Notes: generated by a model from the sequence alone, not told the origin. Positions 8,537 to 15,741 are shown, counted from the first letter of the stretch. The stretch is 28,404 bases of DNA from JANXVV01 sp038230975 (GCA_038230975.1 JBBRMF010000037.1:1-28404); one strand, 5' to 3'. Made by a program: numbers and translations.

Positions 8537-8626
8537 GGTCAGTTGTCAGCGGTCAGTTGTCGATGGTTTGTGGTAAGAAGACATATTTCCGGCTTCTTTA
8601 ACAACGGACAAAGGACGACGGACAAA
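8537..8626. repeat. GGTCAGTTGTC direct repeats and degenerate GGACAAA stem upstream of nuoF
   Basis: Plus-strand GGTCAGTTGTC occurs at 8537-8547 and again at 8551-8561. About 40 bases on, ACAACGGACAAAGGACGACGGACAAAC (split here as ACAACGGACAAAG then GACGACGGACAAAC, roughly 8600-8626) is partly complementary to them, so the stretch can fold into an imperfect long hairpin. Such tracts are known as dispersed noncoding repeats in several bacterial groups. It fills the gap between nuoF and the 85-residue gene. Confidence 0.55.
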
Positions 8627-8630
8627 CCCA

Positions 8631-8888
8631 CTACTTTCCTTTCTCTTCTAACGACTTTTTCTCAACGATCACTTCATCAATCACGGTACGGCGAAGCTTC
8701 AGATCCGGGTTTTCCGGGTGCGGGGCTTCCTGCACGCTGTCTTTTCGGTAGACCACCTGAGTTTCAGGGTCCCCTTCTGATTGTTTTTCAGCCTCGTTTT
8801 CGACGTTGGTCTGAACCGCTTTTTTCACATGGCCGATCTGTCGACCAAGCCAGCCGAAGAGGCCGTCACCGGGTTTGTTGTCGGGCAT
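8631..8888 (-). CDS. unknown 85-residue charged protein
   Basis: I do not recognise a family. The protein has a short glycine/aromatic start (GDGLFGWLGRQIGHVKKAV), then a very acidic, glutamate-rich middle and a lysine/glutamate-rich end, without cysteines or membrane segments. The first 25 residues could form an amphipathic helix that touches the membrane. GGAG 8 bases before the ATG supports the start. It begins 4 bases after the stop of a small membrane protein and lies upstream of nuoF on the same strand, so it is probably cotranscribed with its neighbours; whether it has any role in complex I is unknown. Confidence 0.65.
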   Translation of the reverse strand: MPDNKPGDGLFGWLGRQIGHVKKAVQTNVENEAEKQSEGDPETQVVYRKDSVQEAPHPENPDLKLRRTVIDEVIVEKKSLEEKGK

Positions 8889-8892
8889 TGCG

Positions 8893-9102
8893 TTACTCCA
8901 TCGGATCGCTTGGCGGCTCTTTCACGATCGGCTCAATCGGAAAGCCGCGCCGTTCGTGAGAATTCTTCTGGTTTTCGATGGCGGTTTTCACCATCAAAAT
9001 CAGTAGTAGCACGGCGGGACCATAACATATTGCGCTGAAGATGATCCCAATCATCCAAGCAAATACCGATTCCAAAAGCGTCGCAATCGTAGAAACTCGC
9101 AC
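8893..9102 (-). CDS. unknown small membrane protein
   Basis: This 69-residue protein starts at GTG 9102, two bases after the phosphatase stop, with GGGAAGGA 6 bases upstream. Residues 8-42 are strongly hydrophobic (FAWMIGIIFSAICYG then PAVLLLILMVK) and probably make one long or two short membrane segments. The C-terminal 25 residues are polar and proline-rich (HERRGFPIEPIVKEPPS). No family is recognised. The tight spacing with the phosphatase above and the charged protein below points to a three-gene operon. Confidence 0.65.
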   Translation of the reverse strand: MRVSTIATLLESVFAWMIGIIFSAICYGPAVLLLILMVKTAIENQKNSHERRGFPIEPIVKEPPSDPME

Positions 9103-9104
9103 CT

Positions 9105-9671
9105 CTATTCCTTCCCAGCGGGCAACGTTGTTGGCAGTGAGCGAGCCTGCGAATCATATACATCAATGAATTTCATCACATCGCCGACGGTTCGCTGGCT
9201 ATGGCCGAAGGTCAGCATTTTGGCCTTGGCTTTTTCGCGGTCGAAGCCAAGGATTGATTCCTGGTAGGCCGCGACCATCATGCCAGTTCTTCGCACACCT
9301 TGCGCACAGTGTACAATCACCGGTTGGCAAGCCGGGTTTGCGGCGATGTTCAGGAACGCATTGACCTGTTCCGGCATCGGCCAACCACCGAGCTTGATGG
9401 GGAGTTCGACCACATCAATGCCATGCGCCTTGCAGTAAGCCGACTCGCTGGCGAACGGCTCTAGTTTCTGCTCGGCTTCATCAATCAGGCGCACCACGGT
9501 TTTGGGCTTCGCCTTTCGGACGGCGATTTCAAATTCGCGGATCGTTCGGACGCCGTCACGATATAACACGCCATCCTGCACCGTTGCAAAATGATAGGCA
9601 GCGTAGTTTGATTTCCAGACATAAGCACCGACGAGACTCAGCGAAATTGAAATTGCCAAGATCCAGTACAT
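9105..9671 (-). CDS. membrane-anchored dual-specificity/tyrosine phosphatase-like protein
   Basis: The 188-residue protein has an N-terminal membrane anchor (residues 2-18) followed by a phosphatase domain with the CX5R loop VIVHCAQGVRRTG, catalytic C122 and phosphate-binding R128. By family it should remove phosphate from protein tyrosine or other phospho-substrates, probably on the outer face or with the domain at the membrane. The usual general-acid aspartate region reads PIKLGGWPMPEQ here, with no aspartate in the expected place, so the acid may come from elsewhere or activity may be altered. It starts two small downstream genes with close spacing. An inverted repeat separates it from nuoE. 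Confidence 0.82.
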   Translation of the reverse strand: MYWILAISISLSLVGAYVWKSNYAAYHFATVQDGVLYRDGVRTIREFEIAVRKAKPKTVVRLIDEAEQKLEPFASESAYCKAHGIDVVELPIKLGGWPMPEQVNAFLNIAANPACQPVIVHCAQGVRRTGMMVAAYQESILGFDREKAKAKMLTFGHSQRTVGDVMKFIDVYDSQARSLPTTLPAGKE

Positions 9672-9698
9672 TCACAATATCTCAAACGGACATTCGGG

Positions 9699-9806
9699 GG
9701 AGCCACGGAGGACACAGAGAACGCGGAGAATTGCACAGAGGAAAAAAGAGACTGGTTATTCTATCTCTGTGTTTAACTCTGTGTTCTTTGTGTCCTCCGT
9801 GGCTCC
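9699..9806. repeat. CACGGAGGACACAGAG palindromic element
   Basis: Arms 9699-9740 and 9765-9806 are inverted repeats with 34 of 42 positions pairing, around a loop of 24 bases. The arms contain GGAGCCACGGAGGACACA and internal CACAGAG units that recur in tandem-like fashion. Short sequences of this type are scattered through many planctomycete and verrucomicrobial genomes and resemble non-autonomous mobile or REP-like elements. It begins 13 bases past the nuoE stop and could act as a transcript-end hairpin. No transposase is present. Confidence 0.7.
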
Positions 9807-9819
9807 TTTTTGGTTCATC

Positions 9820-10398
9820 TCAATGGGCGGACTCGTTCCACGTTACCGAAGGATCGTGATATTCGTGCGGATCTTCCGGAAGCGTCTCGAGAAACTGCCC
9901 GAAGCTTTCCGGCGTAATATTTTCGTGGAGCACATCGTTGCACAGCGCGGCCGGGGCGGTGCCGCAAGAGCCGAGGCATTCATACTCGACGAGGGTGAAC
10001 TTGCCATCGGCGGTGGTTTCACCCGGTTCGATGTTCAGCTTTTTCTTGAGGTGCTGGGTGACATCGCTTGAGCCGCACAATTCGCAAGTCAGCGAACGGC
10101 AGACGGCGATCAGATATTTGCCCTTGGGCTTCAGCCAGTATTCTTCATAGAAACTGGCGGTATCCATCACCTCGGCCGGTTGTAAGCCGAGGAACTCCCC
10201 CACTTCTTCCATCGCCTGCGTCGGAATCCAACCATACTTATGCTGCACCGCATGTAGCGCCGGCAACAGTACGGCACGCTTGGTGGGGTAGCGTGGAAAA
10301 TACTGATTGGCGATATCGATCTTCATATCATCCGTCAGATACGGGGTTTCCCGTTTCTCGACGACTTGCGTACGGCGATTTTCAACGATCCATGCCAT
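9820..10398 (-). CDS. nuoE: NADH-quinone oxidoreductase subunit E
   Basis: NuoE is the thioredoxin-fold 2Fe-2S subunit of complex I that pairs with NuoF at the NADH end. The 192-residue protein holds the four cluster ligands C100 and C105 (AVCRSLTCELCG) and C141 and C145 (YECLGSCGTAP). The upstream helix region AVLLPALHAVQHKYGWIP and the following EFLGLQPAEVMDTASFYEEY are standard for the family. Length is slightly above the usual 160-180 because of about 20 extra N-terminal residues. An AGGA sequence lies about 10 bases before the ATG. It stands alone between hairpins on either side, not next to nuoD or nuoF as in most nuo operons. Confidence 0.96.
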   Translation of the reverse strand: MAWIVENRRTQVVEKRETPYLTDDMKIDIANQYFPRYPTKRAVLLPALHAVQHKYGWIPTQAMEEVGEFLGLQPAEVMDTASFYEEYWLKPKGKYLIAVCRSLTCELCGSSDVTQHLKKKLNIEPGETTADGKFTLVEYECLGSCGTAPAALCNDVLHENITPESFGQFLETLPEDPHEYHDPSVTWNESAH

Positions 10399-10513
10399 GA
10401 CGAAAATCCTGCTGAATGGGTGCGGGTGACCTTGCTGCTTAGATCATAGGGAGGGAAGTAAAAAGCTCAACATGTCTGAATGGTCCCCTGCCGTCGCAGG
10501 TGTATCGTCTTAA

Positions 10514-10549
10514 TTATTTAGCCGGGTCGCAAGCGATCCGGTTAAATAA
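10514..10549 (-). terminator. candidate hairpin terminator after the glycosyltransferase gene
   Basis: TTATTTAGCCGGGTCGC (10514-10530) and GCGATCCGGTTAAATAA (10533-10549) are inverted repeats pairing at 15 of 17 positions. The GC-rich centre with AT-rich bases of the stem fits a bidirectional terminator. It lies 25 bases past the stop of the 413-residue glycosyltransferase and upstream of nuoE, so nuoE probably has its own promoter. There is no long U tract, so termination efficiency is uncertain. Confidence 0.55.
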
Positions 10550-10574
10550 GATCGCCAGATCTCACTTAAAAGTG

Positions 10575-11816
10575 CTACGTTGATTGCAAGGCTCTTTGAT
10601 AAAGTCCAACCAGTTCATCGCCCAGCTTTCGGGTATCAAATTCTTTCTCGACAACCGCTCGTCCGGCCGCCCCCATTGCGGCCCACCGTTCAGGATGACC
10701 GACCAGTTCGAGTATTTTATCGGCCAAGGCGTCGGTATTTCGCTCGGGGACAAGATAACCGCAAACACCGTCGCGGATCATTTCAGGGATTCCGCTGTGA
10801 TGCGTCGAAATGACGGGCAGACCGATCGCCATAGCTTCCATGAGGGCGACCGGGGTGCCTTCCTGATCGCCGCTCGCGGCAGTGATACTCGGGGCCAATA
10901 AGATATGGGCGCGGTTGAGGATTTCGACGACTTCCTGCTGGGTTTTCCAACCAAGAAGGTTGACGATGCCGTCAAGTTTAAGCTCGCGAATGAGCGATTC
11001 GAGTCTGCCACGCAGATCGCCATCTCCGACAATGTCATATGTCACTGGCTGACCGGCTGTCGATACCTTGCCAACCGCCTGAACCGCAAATTCCAGCCCT
11101 TTTTTCTCGACCAGGCGGGCAATGGACACTATACGGACAACGCTGTCGGTCGGTGGCCGACGGACAGACAGACAAAAACGGCCGACATCCGTGCCAATAT
11201 GATGGACAATTGCCTTGCTGTCCGGACAGCCAAGGGCCACCAGATCCTGCTTCATGATCTGGCTGAGCGTCAGGATAAGATCGCCTTGATCGAACAGGGG
11301 ACGATAGACATCATGACCGTGATTGCGAGGGTAACGGTGGACATCGTAGCCATAGAAAGTGGTGACGATTTTGGCGGTCGGCGTAATTGCGCCAATATTC
11401 TGCAAGGCGACGGCGAGCAGGCCATTCGGGCCAAAATGCCCATGGATGATATCGTACGTTCTCGCTCGTTTGAGAAATGCCGCCGCCCAGTACATGAGCT
11501 TGAGCGACGATGCTTCGCGGCCATGCTTGACGACATTTAACGATCCGAGAACCGCCCCCGGATTTCGACCGAGCCCCCCCGCCGCCAGACGGATGCCTTT
11601 GAGGGTTCGCAGGACCGCGTTGGTCGGCATGTCCCGATAAATGACACGATCAAGCAGTTTGTATTTGTCGACATCCGGATGAACCCTGGAACCTTCGCCG
11701 GGTTTGCGGGCGTAAATGTCGACTTCATGGCCGCGGTCGATCAGGCCGGTGATCTGCTTGAGAATGAAGGTTTCGGAGAGGGAGGGAAAACGGCCGAGGA
11801 GGAAGGCGATTTGCAT
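10575..11816 (-). CDS. GT4-family glycosyltransferase (exopolysaccharide type)
   Basis: This 413-residue GT-B enzyme resembles WcaL/colanic-acid and related exopolysaccharide glycosyltransferases. It opens with MQIAFLLGRFPSLSETFILK, a hallmark N-terminus of that group, and has HGHFGPNG and TTFYGYDVHRYPR in the acceptor half. The donor half has SIARLVEKKGLEFAV and the EX7E motif in GDQEGTPVALMEAMAIG, followed by HHSGIPEMIRDGVCGYLVPE. I start it at ATG 11816: the longer frame begins at a TTG inside the upstream DUF5615 gene, while MQIAFLLG is where homologues begin. No good ribosome binding site is seen, so it may rely on coupling with DUF5615, 19 bases upstream. Confidence 0.9.
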   Translation of the reverse strand: MQIAFLLGRFPSLSETFILKQITGLIDRGHEVDIYARKPGEGSRVHPDVDKYKLLDRVIYRDMPTNAVLRTLKGIRLAAGGLGRNPGAVLGSLNVVKHGREASSLKLMYWAAAFLKRARTYDIIHGHFGPNGLLAVALQNIGAITPTAKIVTTFYGYDVHRYPRNHGHDVYRPLFDQGDLILTLSQIMKQDLVALGCPDSKAIVHHIGTDVGRFCLSVRRPPTDSVVRIVSIARLVEKKGLEFAVQAVGKVSTAGQPVTYDIVGDGDLRGRLESLIRELKLDGIVNLLGWKTQQEVVEILNRAHILLAPSITAASGDQEGTPVALMEAMAIGLPVISTHHSGIPEMIRDGVCGYLVPERNTDALADKILELVGHPERWAAMGAAGRAVVEKEFDTRKLGDELVGLYQRALQST

Positions 11817-11835
11817 GGTGGAAAACGTAGGAGCA

Positions 11836-12192
11836 TTAAGTTCGGGGCTTTCGTTTACCAGATATTTCGACGAGACGCTCGCCAGCAATCAGCAACTCTA
11901 AAGCTTTTGGAAAAGTTTCCGACAGGATTGATTGCAATCGCGAGGTACGAAGATTACCGCAGGTTAACCAGATGAGTTGAGGTGGCGGGCCGTAACGTGC
12001 TAGAAGCTCAAACATGTCACGATCCTTGCTTATCAACACAACGTCAGACTTCTGCTTCGCGGCGGCAAATAATTTTGAATCTGCTGTCTGCGCAAATCCT
12101 AGATCGCGAACATGCTGCGCCTCTACTGCAAATTCCTTGGTGAGCCAAGTCGCCAGGTTGGGGTCAAGCTGTTCGTCAAGCCAGAAGATCAT
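11836..12192 (-). CDS. DUF5615 PIN-like toxin
   Basis: The 118-residue protein matches DUF5615, a PIN-like ribonuclease family that forms the toxin of DUF433-DUF5615 modules. Acidic residues fit the PIN-like active site: D6 and E7 in MIFWLDEQL, D38 in QTADSKLF, D57 and D59 in LISKDRDM. The later PPPQLIWLTCGNLRT block is also typical. Its ATG overlaps the antitoxin stop as ATGA, so synthesis is coupled to the antitoxin. It probably cleaves RNA when released. A glycosyltransferase follows 19 bases downstream. Confidence 0.85.
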   Translation of the reverse strand: MIFWLDEQLDPNLATWLTKEFAVEAQHVRDLGFAQTADSKLFAAAKQKSDVVLISKDRDMFELLARYGPPPQLIWLTCGNLRTSRLQSILSETFPKALELLIAGERLVEISGKRKPRT

Positions 12193-12413
12193 GAGCCAAT
12201 CAAATGGGGATGGTCGATGCTTTGAGCCGCGAATTCAAGGCAAGCCTGAACATCTTCCAGTTCCAAGTCAGGCAACTGCTCGACGATTTCCGCAGGCGTC
12301 ATATTGTCCGCGAGCAGTTCCAGAACATCTTGCACGCGAATGCGGTAACCGCGAATACAGGGGCGACCACCGCACAGGTCTGGGTCAAAGGTTATACGGC
12401 CAAAGTTGGTCAT
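12189..12413 (-). CDS. DUF433 antitoxin
   Basis: This 74-residue protein is a typical DUF433 member: RITFDPDLCGGRPCIRGYRI at the start, then RVQDVLELLADNMTPAEIVEQLPDL, with a predicted helix-turn-helix-like C-terminal half (LEDVQACLEFAAQSID). DUF433 proteins are antitoxins encoded directly upstream of DUF5615 toxins, as here, and probably autoregulate. No strong Shine-Dalgarno motif is seen. A TATAAT-like -10 lies 15 bases before the ATG, which would give a very short leader. Confidence 0.88.
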   Translation of the reverse strand: MTNFGRITFDPDLCGGRPCIRGYRIRVQDVLELLADNMTPAEIVEQLPDLELEDVQACLEFAAQSIDHPHLIGS

Positions 12414-12427
12414 AATACTGTTCCGAT

Positions 12428-12433
12428 ATTATA
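12428..12433 (-). promoter_or_regulatory. candidate -10 element for the DUF433-DUF5615 pair
   Basis: Reading the minus strand, a perfect TATAAT lies 14 to 20 bases before the DUF433 ATG and immediately after the stop codon of the preceding interrupted gene. The matching -35 position does not resemble TTGACA, so the assignment rests on the -10 and its placement alone. Confidence 0.3.
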
Positions 12434-12898
12434 CTATCTGTCGGTCGGCATTTCCTCTTTGGGTATGCCAATAAACAACTCTTTAAGAAGCTGCAGCCGA
12501 GATCCTAACATATTCGCGTACTCAACTGTGGGTGCAACATTCACGGGAATAATGTGTTCGGTACTGCGTCCTTCGAGGACGGCATCGACCCATTTTTTCA
12601 TTTCCTCCACATAGGTCGCAAGAGCCTCTTGCCAATCATTAATATTGTCGCACACGAGGTATGCAGGTGGCAGGTCGCCGATGACTATCCAGAGGCGATC
12701 ATCAATCCAAGAACGCCTTGGTGTCACTTGTACGTAAAACACACCAACGATGTCTGAAACGCCCCACGCGAGGAAAACCGAGTCTATCGAACTCCATTAC
12801 CCTAGTTTTAATAGATACGCGGCTGCGCGTCGTGAATACTCAACGAGTTTTGTATTTTCGATTTGATCCGCAGGAATCATCCCATGGGTATTAACCAT
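12434..12898 (-). pseudogene. gene of unknown function interrupted by an in-frame TAA
   Basis: From ATG 12898, preceded by GAGGTG 4 bases upstream, one frame runs 33 codons, hits TAA at 12799-12797, and continues in the same frame for 120 codons to TAG at 12434. Both sides read like one protein: EYSRRAAAYLLKLG, stop, then WSSIDSVFLAWGVSDIVGV and VTPRRSWIDDRLWIVIGDLP. The only start after the stop is GTG 12742, which would skip 18 protein-like codons and has no ribosome binding site. The whole 153-residue equivalent is an acidic soluble protein. The motif WIVIGDLPPAYL recalls DUF4826-type proteins, but I cannot confirm this. It could be a decayed gene, a base-call error or, less likely, a readthrough case. 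The gene follows the zinc-ribbon gene by 26 bases. Confidence 0.7.
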
Positions 12899-12924
12899 TC
12901 TGCACCTCGGACTATCCAGCTTGC

Positions 12925-13242
12925 TCAATGGAGCTTTTTGGGCGTATGTAGTTCAATGAACGGAGCGACCTCACGAATTGTCTTTGGATAAGGAACTTCG
13001 ACCAAATAGCCTAGGTGAGCATCCATTTTATAGTCACTCTGGAATCGGAACCCCGCCGCAACGAGCTGCCGCACTTTCTCCCATTGTTTTGTATCTGCAG
13101 TGGGGGGCGCTTTGAACTTGCGACTTAGGCGGATCGCCTGACCTCCGCAGTGTGGACATTTGCGGTAGTCGTTCTCCTGATCGCGCTCTCGTTTGAAGGA
13201 TCTACGGCATTCGAAGCATGCGTGCGGAAAGAGATATTGCAT
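12925..13242 (-). CDS. zinc-ribbon protein of unknown function
   Basis: The 105-residue protein has a treble-clef or zinc-ribbon site formed by C9 and C12 (HACFECRRSF) and C29 and C32 (RKCPHCGGQA), followed by LSRKFKAPPTADTKQW and a globular C-terminal part (VRQLVAAGFRFQSDY). The same arrangement, zinc ribbon then SRKFKAP and GFRFQ, occurs in a conserved uncharacterised bacterial family. A strong GGAGGAGG ribosome binding site precedes the ATG. It starts 21 bases after nuoD, so it is probably cotranscribed with it and with the interrupted gene that follows. It may bind nucleic acid, but nothing direct shows this. Confidence 0.82.
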   Translation of the reverse strand: MQYLFPHACFECRRSFKRERDQENDYRKCPHCGGQAIRLSRKFKAPPTADTKQWEKVRQLVAAGFRFQSDYKMDAHLGYLVEVPYPKTIREVAPFIELHTPKKLH

Positions 13243-13263
13243 CGCGCGTCCTCCTCCGCGAAC

Positions 13264-14541
13264 CTACCGATCCAACTCCGCCGCGATCACATTGATACTC
13301 CCTAGCACTGCGACCACGTCCGATATCATGTGGCCTTCGATCAACTTCGGGAAGATCGAATAGTTGATATAACATGGCGGACGGGTGCGCACGCGCCACG
13401 GGATATTCTCACCGGCGGAGACAATGTAGTAGCCTAGTTCGCCATTGGCACTTTCGATGGGGTAGTAGACTTCTCCCTTAGGAGCTTCGAAGCCTCGATT
13501 GGTCATGATCAATTCGAAGTGGTGGATGAGACCTTCGATACTACTATAGACCTGGTCCTTGGGAGGGAGTGTCTCCTTGCCTTCAGGGCTCACATTGACC
13601 GGACCACCGGGAATATTGTCTATGAGCTGGCGGATGATGTGGATGGACTGTTTCATCTCCTCGAGGCGTACCAGATATCGGGCGTAGACATCGCCGGTGT
13701 GCATGATCGGGACTTTAAAGTCGACGGCTTTGGTGCCCTGCCCGTCCCAGTTGTCGGCGAAGCAGAGGTAGGGTTCATCCTTGCGAATATCGCGTGCCAC
13801 CCCGGCCGAACGAGCCATCGGACCGGAGAGGCTCCAGGAGATCGCTTCCTCGCGGGTCACGACGCCAACACCTTTGGTGCGATCGACAAAGATGCGATTC
13901 TTGTTGAGTAGGGTTTCCACATCCTGCATGGCCTTGGGCAGATCATCATCAATGAACTTGTGAACCATACGTTTGAAGACCGCTTCGTCTGGTAGGTCCA
14001 TATTGAGCCCCCCTACCCGGGTCCAGGAGGTATGGAACCGTTGGCCGCTCATGAACTCGACGATGTCATAGATTTTTTCGCGCTCGTTGAATCCGTATAG
14101 GAAGGCGGTAAAGGCTCCCAAATCCAGGCCGGCCGCACCGACGCAGAGCAGGTGAGACTGGAGTCGACCGAGTTCACCGGCGATGGTTCGGAGGACTTTG
14201 CAGCGGGGTGTGAGTTCGATCCCCATCAATCGTTCGGCGGCACCATGCCAGGCGAGTTCGTTGTAGATTGGCGCGGAGTAATCCATGCGGTCGACGATAG
14301 TCACATACTGGTTGTAATTGAGATGCTCGCCGAGCTTTTCAAAACCACTGTGCAGAAAGCCGATGTGCGGCGTGCAGCGGAGGATGCGTTCACCGTCCAG
14401 TTCAAGAACTAGCCGCAAGGTGGTGTGGGTGGCAGGGTGCTGAGGACCGAAGTTCAAGGTCCAGCGGTTGTCCCCTTCCGGACCATTGCCGGAGGTAAAC
14501 GGCATCAAGTCCTGGGACGCTTCGGTAAGGGTGTAGGGCAT
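13264..14541 (-). CDS. nuoD: NADH-quinone oxidoreductase subunit D
   Basis: NuoD is the 49-kDa subunit of complex I, which with NuoB forms the quinone-binding site where the peripheral and membrane arms meet. The 425-residue protein carries NFGPQHPATHTTLRL (31-45), the IGFLHSGFEKLGE and YNQYVTIVDRMDY blocks, and the typical end in AAELDR. Length is normal. AGGA about 10 bases before the ATG supports the start. In most genomes nuoD sits within nuoA-N; here nuoC is not upstream, since parB diverges 245 bases away, and nuoE is 2.9 kb downstream behind unrelated genes. Confidence 0.97.
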   Translation of the reverse strand: MPYTLTEASQDLMPFTSGNGPEGDNRWTLNFGPQHPATHTTLRLVLELDGERILRCTPHIGFLHSGFEKLGEHLNYNQYVTIVDRMDYSAPIYNELAWHGAAERLMGIELTPRCKVLRTIAGELGRLQSHLLCVGAAGLDLGAFTAFLYGFNEREKIYDIVEFMSGQRFHTSWTRVGGLNMDLPDEAVFKRMVHKFIDDDLPKAMQDVETLLNKNRIFVDRTKGVGVVTREEAISWSLSGPMARSAGVARDIRKDEPYLCFADNWDGQGTKAVDFKVPIMHTGDVYARYLVRLEEMKQSIHIIRQLIDNIPGGPVNVSPEGKETLPPKDQVYSSIEGLIHHFELIMTNRGFEAPKGEVYYPIESANGELGYYIVSAGENIPWRVRTRPPCYINYSIFPKLIEGHMISDVVAVLGSINVIAAELDR

Positions 14542-14669
14542 CTGGCAATTTCCTGTAAGTCATGATCGCAGGCGCACATCGCCGCAAGCCGGCGCGCGGA
14601 ATTATAGCGACAGACGGGCAACACGCTATCTCGATCGACTGGATTCCAGGGATTGGTTTGGATCATGTT

Positions 14670-14687
14670 TATTAGTGAATGCTAATA
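14670..14687. promoter_or_regulatory. inverted repeat in the nuoD-parB control region
   Basis: TATTAG (14670-14675) and CTAATA (14682-14687) form a perfect 6-base inverted repeat with a 6-base spacer in an AT-rich stretch between the divergent nuoD and parB genes. It could be a repressor site or part of the parB promoter. There is no clear sigma-70 pair around it. Confidence 0.35.
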
Positions 14688-14730
14688 TATGTAGATAGTT
14701 TGCGTTATCTTGAGGGATGAGTATCTTCGA

Positions 14731-14746
14731 TGTTCCACGTGGAACA
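14731..14746. promoter_or_regulatory. parS site, perfect palindrome upstream of parB
   Basis: TGTTCCACGTGGAACA is a perfect 16-base palindrome. It fits the bacterial chromosomal parS consensus TGTTNCACGTGNAACA, bound by the ParB helix-turn-helix as the loading site for the ParB clamp. It lies 41 bases before the parB start. The location suggests both centromere function and effects on parB transcription. Confidence 0.9.
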
Positions 14747-14786
14747 TCGAGTACAATGGACGCGATTGGAGACGGCAAAGGATTAC

Positions 14787-15731
14787 ATGTCAAAGATTTC
14801 TAAAGAACGGCCTCGTTTGGGACGCGGGTTGAGCAGTTTGATGTCAGTATCCCCCCCGCCAATGGCCGAAGTTGGCTCAATCGACACTCCGCCAGAAACA
14901 GTGAATTCCGTCACTGAGATTTCATCGGTCATACTAGCGGAAACCAACGCAGCGATTAATGTTTCAGTGTCTAGGATCTCCGTCAATCCGCATCAGCCCC
15001 GTCGTTCGTTTTCCGAAGAATCACTTCAGGCATTGGCCTCCAGTTTAAAGTCCACGGGGATGATTCAGCCAATTGTCGTACGGGCGATTGACGGGGGATA
15101 CCAATTGATCGCCGGTGAACGCCGTTGGCGCGCAGCTAAGCTTGCGGGGTTTGAAACTGTTCAAATCATCGTCCGCGATGTGGATGGCTACACCCAAGCG
15201 CAAATGGCGTTGGTGGAAAACATCCAACGGGAGAATCTCAACCCGATCGATCGCGCTTCAGCTTACCAGGTTTTGATGAAACAACTGGGGGTCACTCAGG
15301 CAGAGTTGGCCAACCGTCTTGGGGAGGAGCGCAGCTCCATTGCGAACCATTTGCGATTGCTTGACCTCGAACCGACCGTCCAATCTTGGGTCATCGACGG
15401 GAATATCTCTCTCGGACACGCCAAGATTCTGGCATCCATCAGTGACCCAAACGAACAAAGTCGTATTGCGGGATTATGCGTTGAGCAGGGATTGTCCGTT
15501 CGGAATTTGGAACGTCTGTTGACAAATCAAACAGAAGCCGTGAAACCTCCGGCGACACCGAGCGTCTCGCCGCATGTGTTGGATGTGGAAAAATCAGTCG
15601 CACGGCAGCTCGGAATGCGTGTTCAGTTAAAACAGCAGGGCGGGAAGGGCAAAGGTCGATTGGTGATTCACTACGCTTCGCTCGATCAATTCGATGAGCT
15701 GTTGCAGCGGTTAAACATCAAACTGGATTGA
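14787..15731 (+). CDS. parB: chromosome-partitioning protein ParB
   Basis: ParB binds parS and spreads as a CTP-dependent sliding clamp to organise and segregate the origin region, working with a ParA ATPase. The start at ATG 14787 (314 residues) has AAAGGA 4 bases upstream and puts the canonical N-terminal ParA-contact motif RPRLGRGLSSLM at residues 8-19; a longer frame would run through parS. The CTP-binding boxes are GERRWRAA (110-117) and ENIQRENLN (144-152), and the HTH is TQAELANRLGEERSSIANHL (170-189). The C-terminal part (from about 275) is the dimerisation domain. No parA lies next to it: upstream is divergent nuoD, downstream two membrane proteins. Confidence 0.96.
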   Translation: MSKISKERPRLGRGLSSLMSVSPPPMAEVGSIDTPPETVNSVTEISSVILAETNAAINVSVSRISVNPHQPRRSFSEESLQALASSLKSTGMIQPIVVRAIDGGYQLIAGERRWRAAKLAGFETVQIIVRDVDGYTQAQMALVENIQRENLNPIDRASAYQVLMKQLGVTQAELANRLGEERSSIANHLRLLDLEPTVQSWVIDGNISLGHAKILASISDPNEQSRIAGLCVEQGLSVRNLERLLTNQTEAVKPPATPSVSPHVLDVEKSVARQLGMRVQLKQQGGKGKGRLVIHYASLDQFDELLQRLNIKLD

Positions 15732-15741
15732 TAGGCGGCAA

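Noticed and set aside
7852..8601. A 249-codon plus-strand frame
   Set aside because: It is antisense to nuoF, which has all its cluster and nucleotide-binding motifs.
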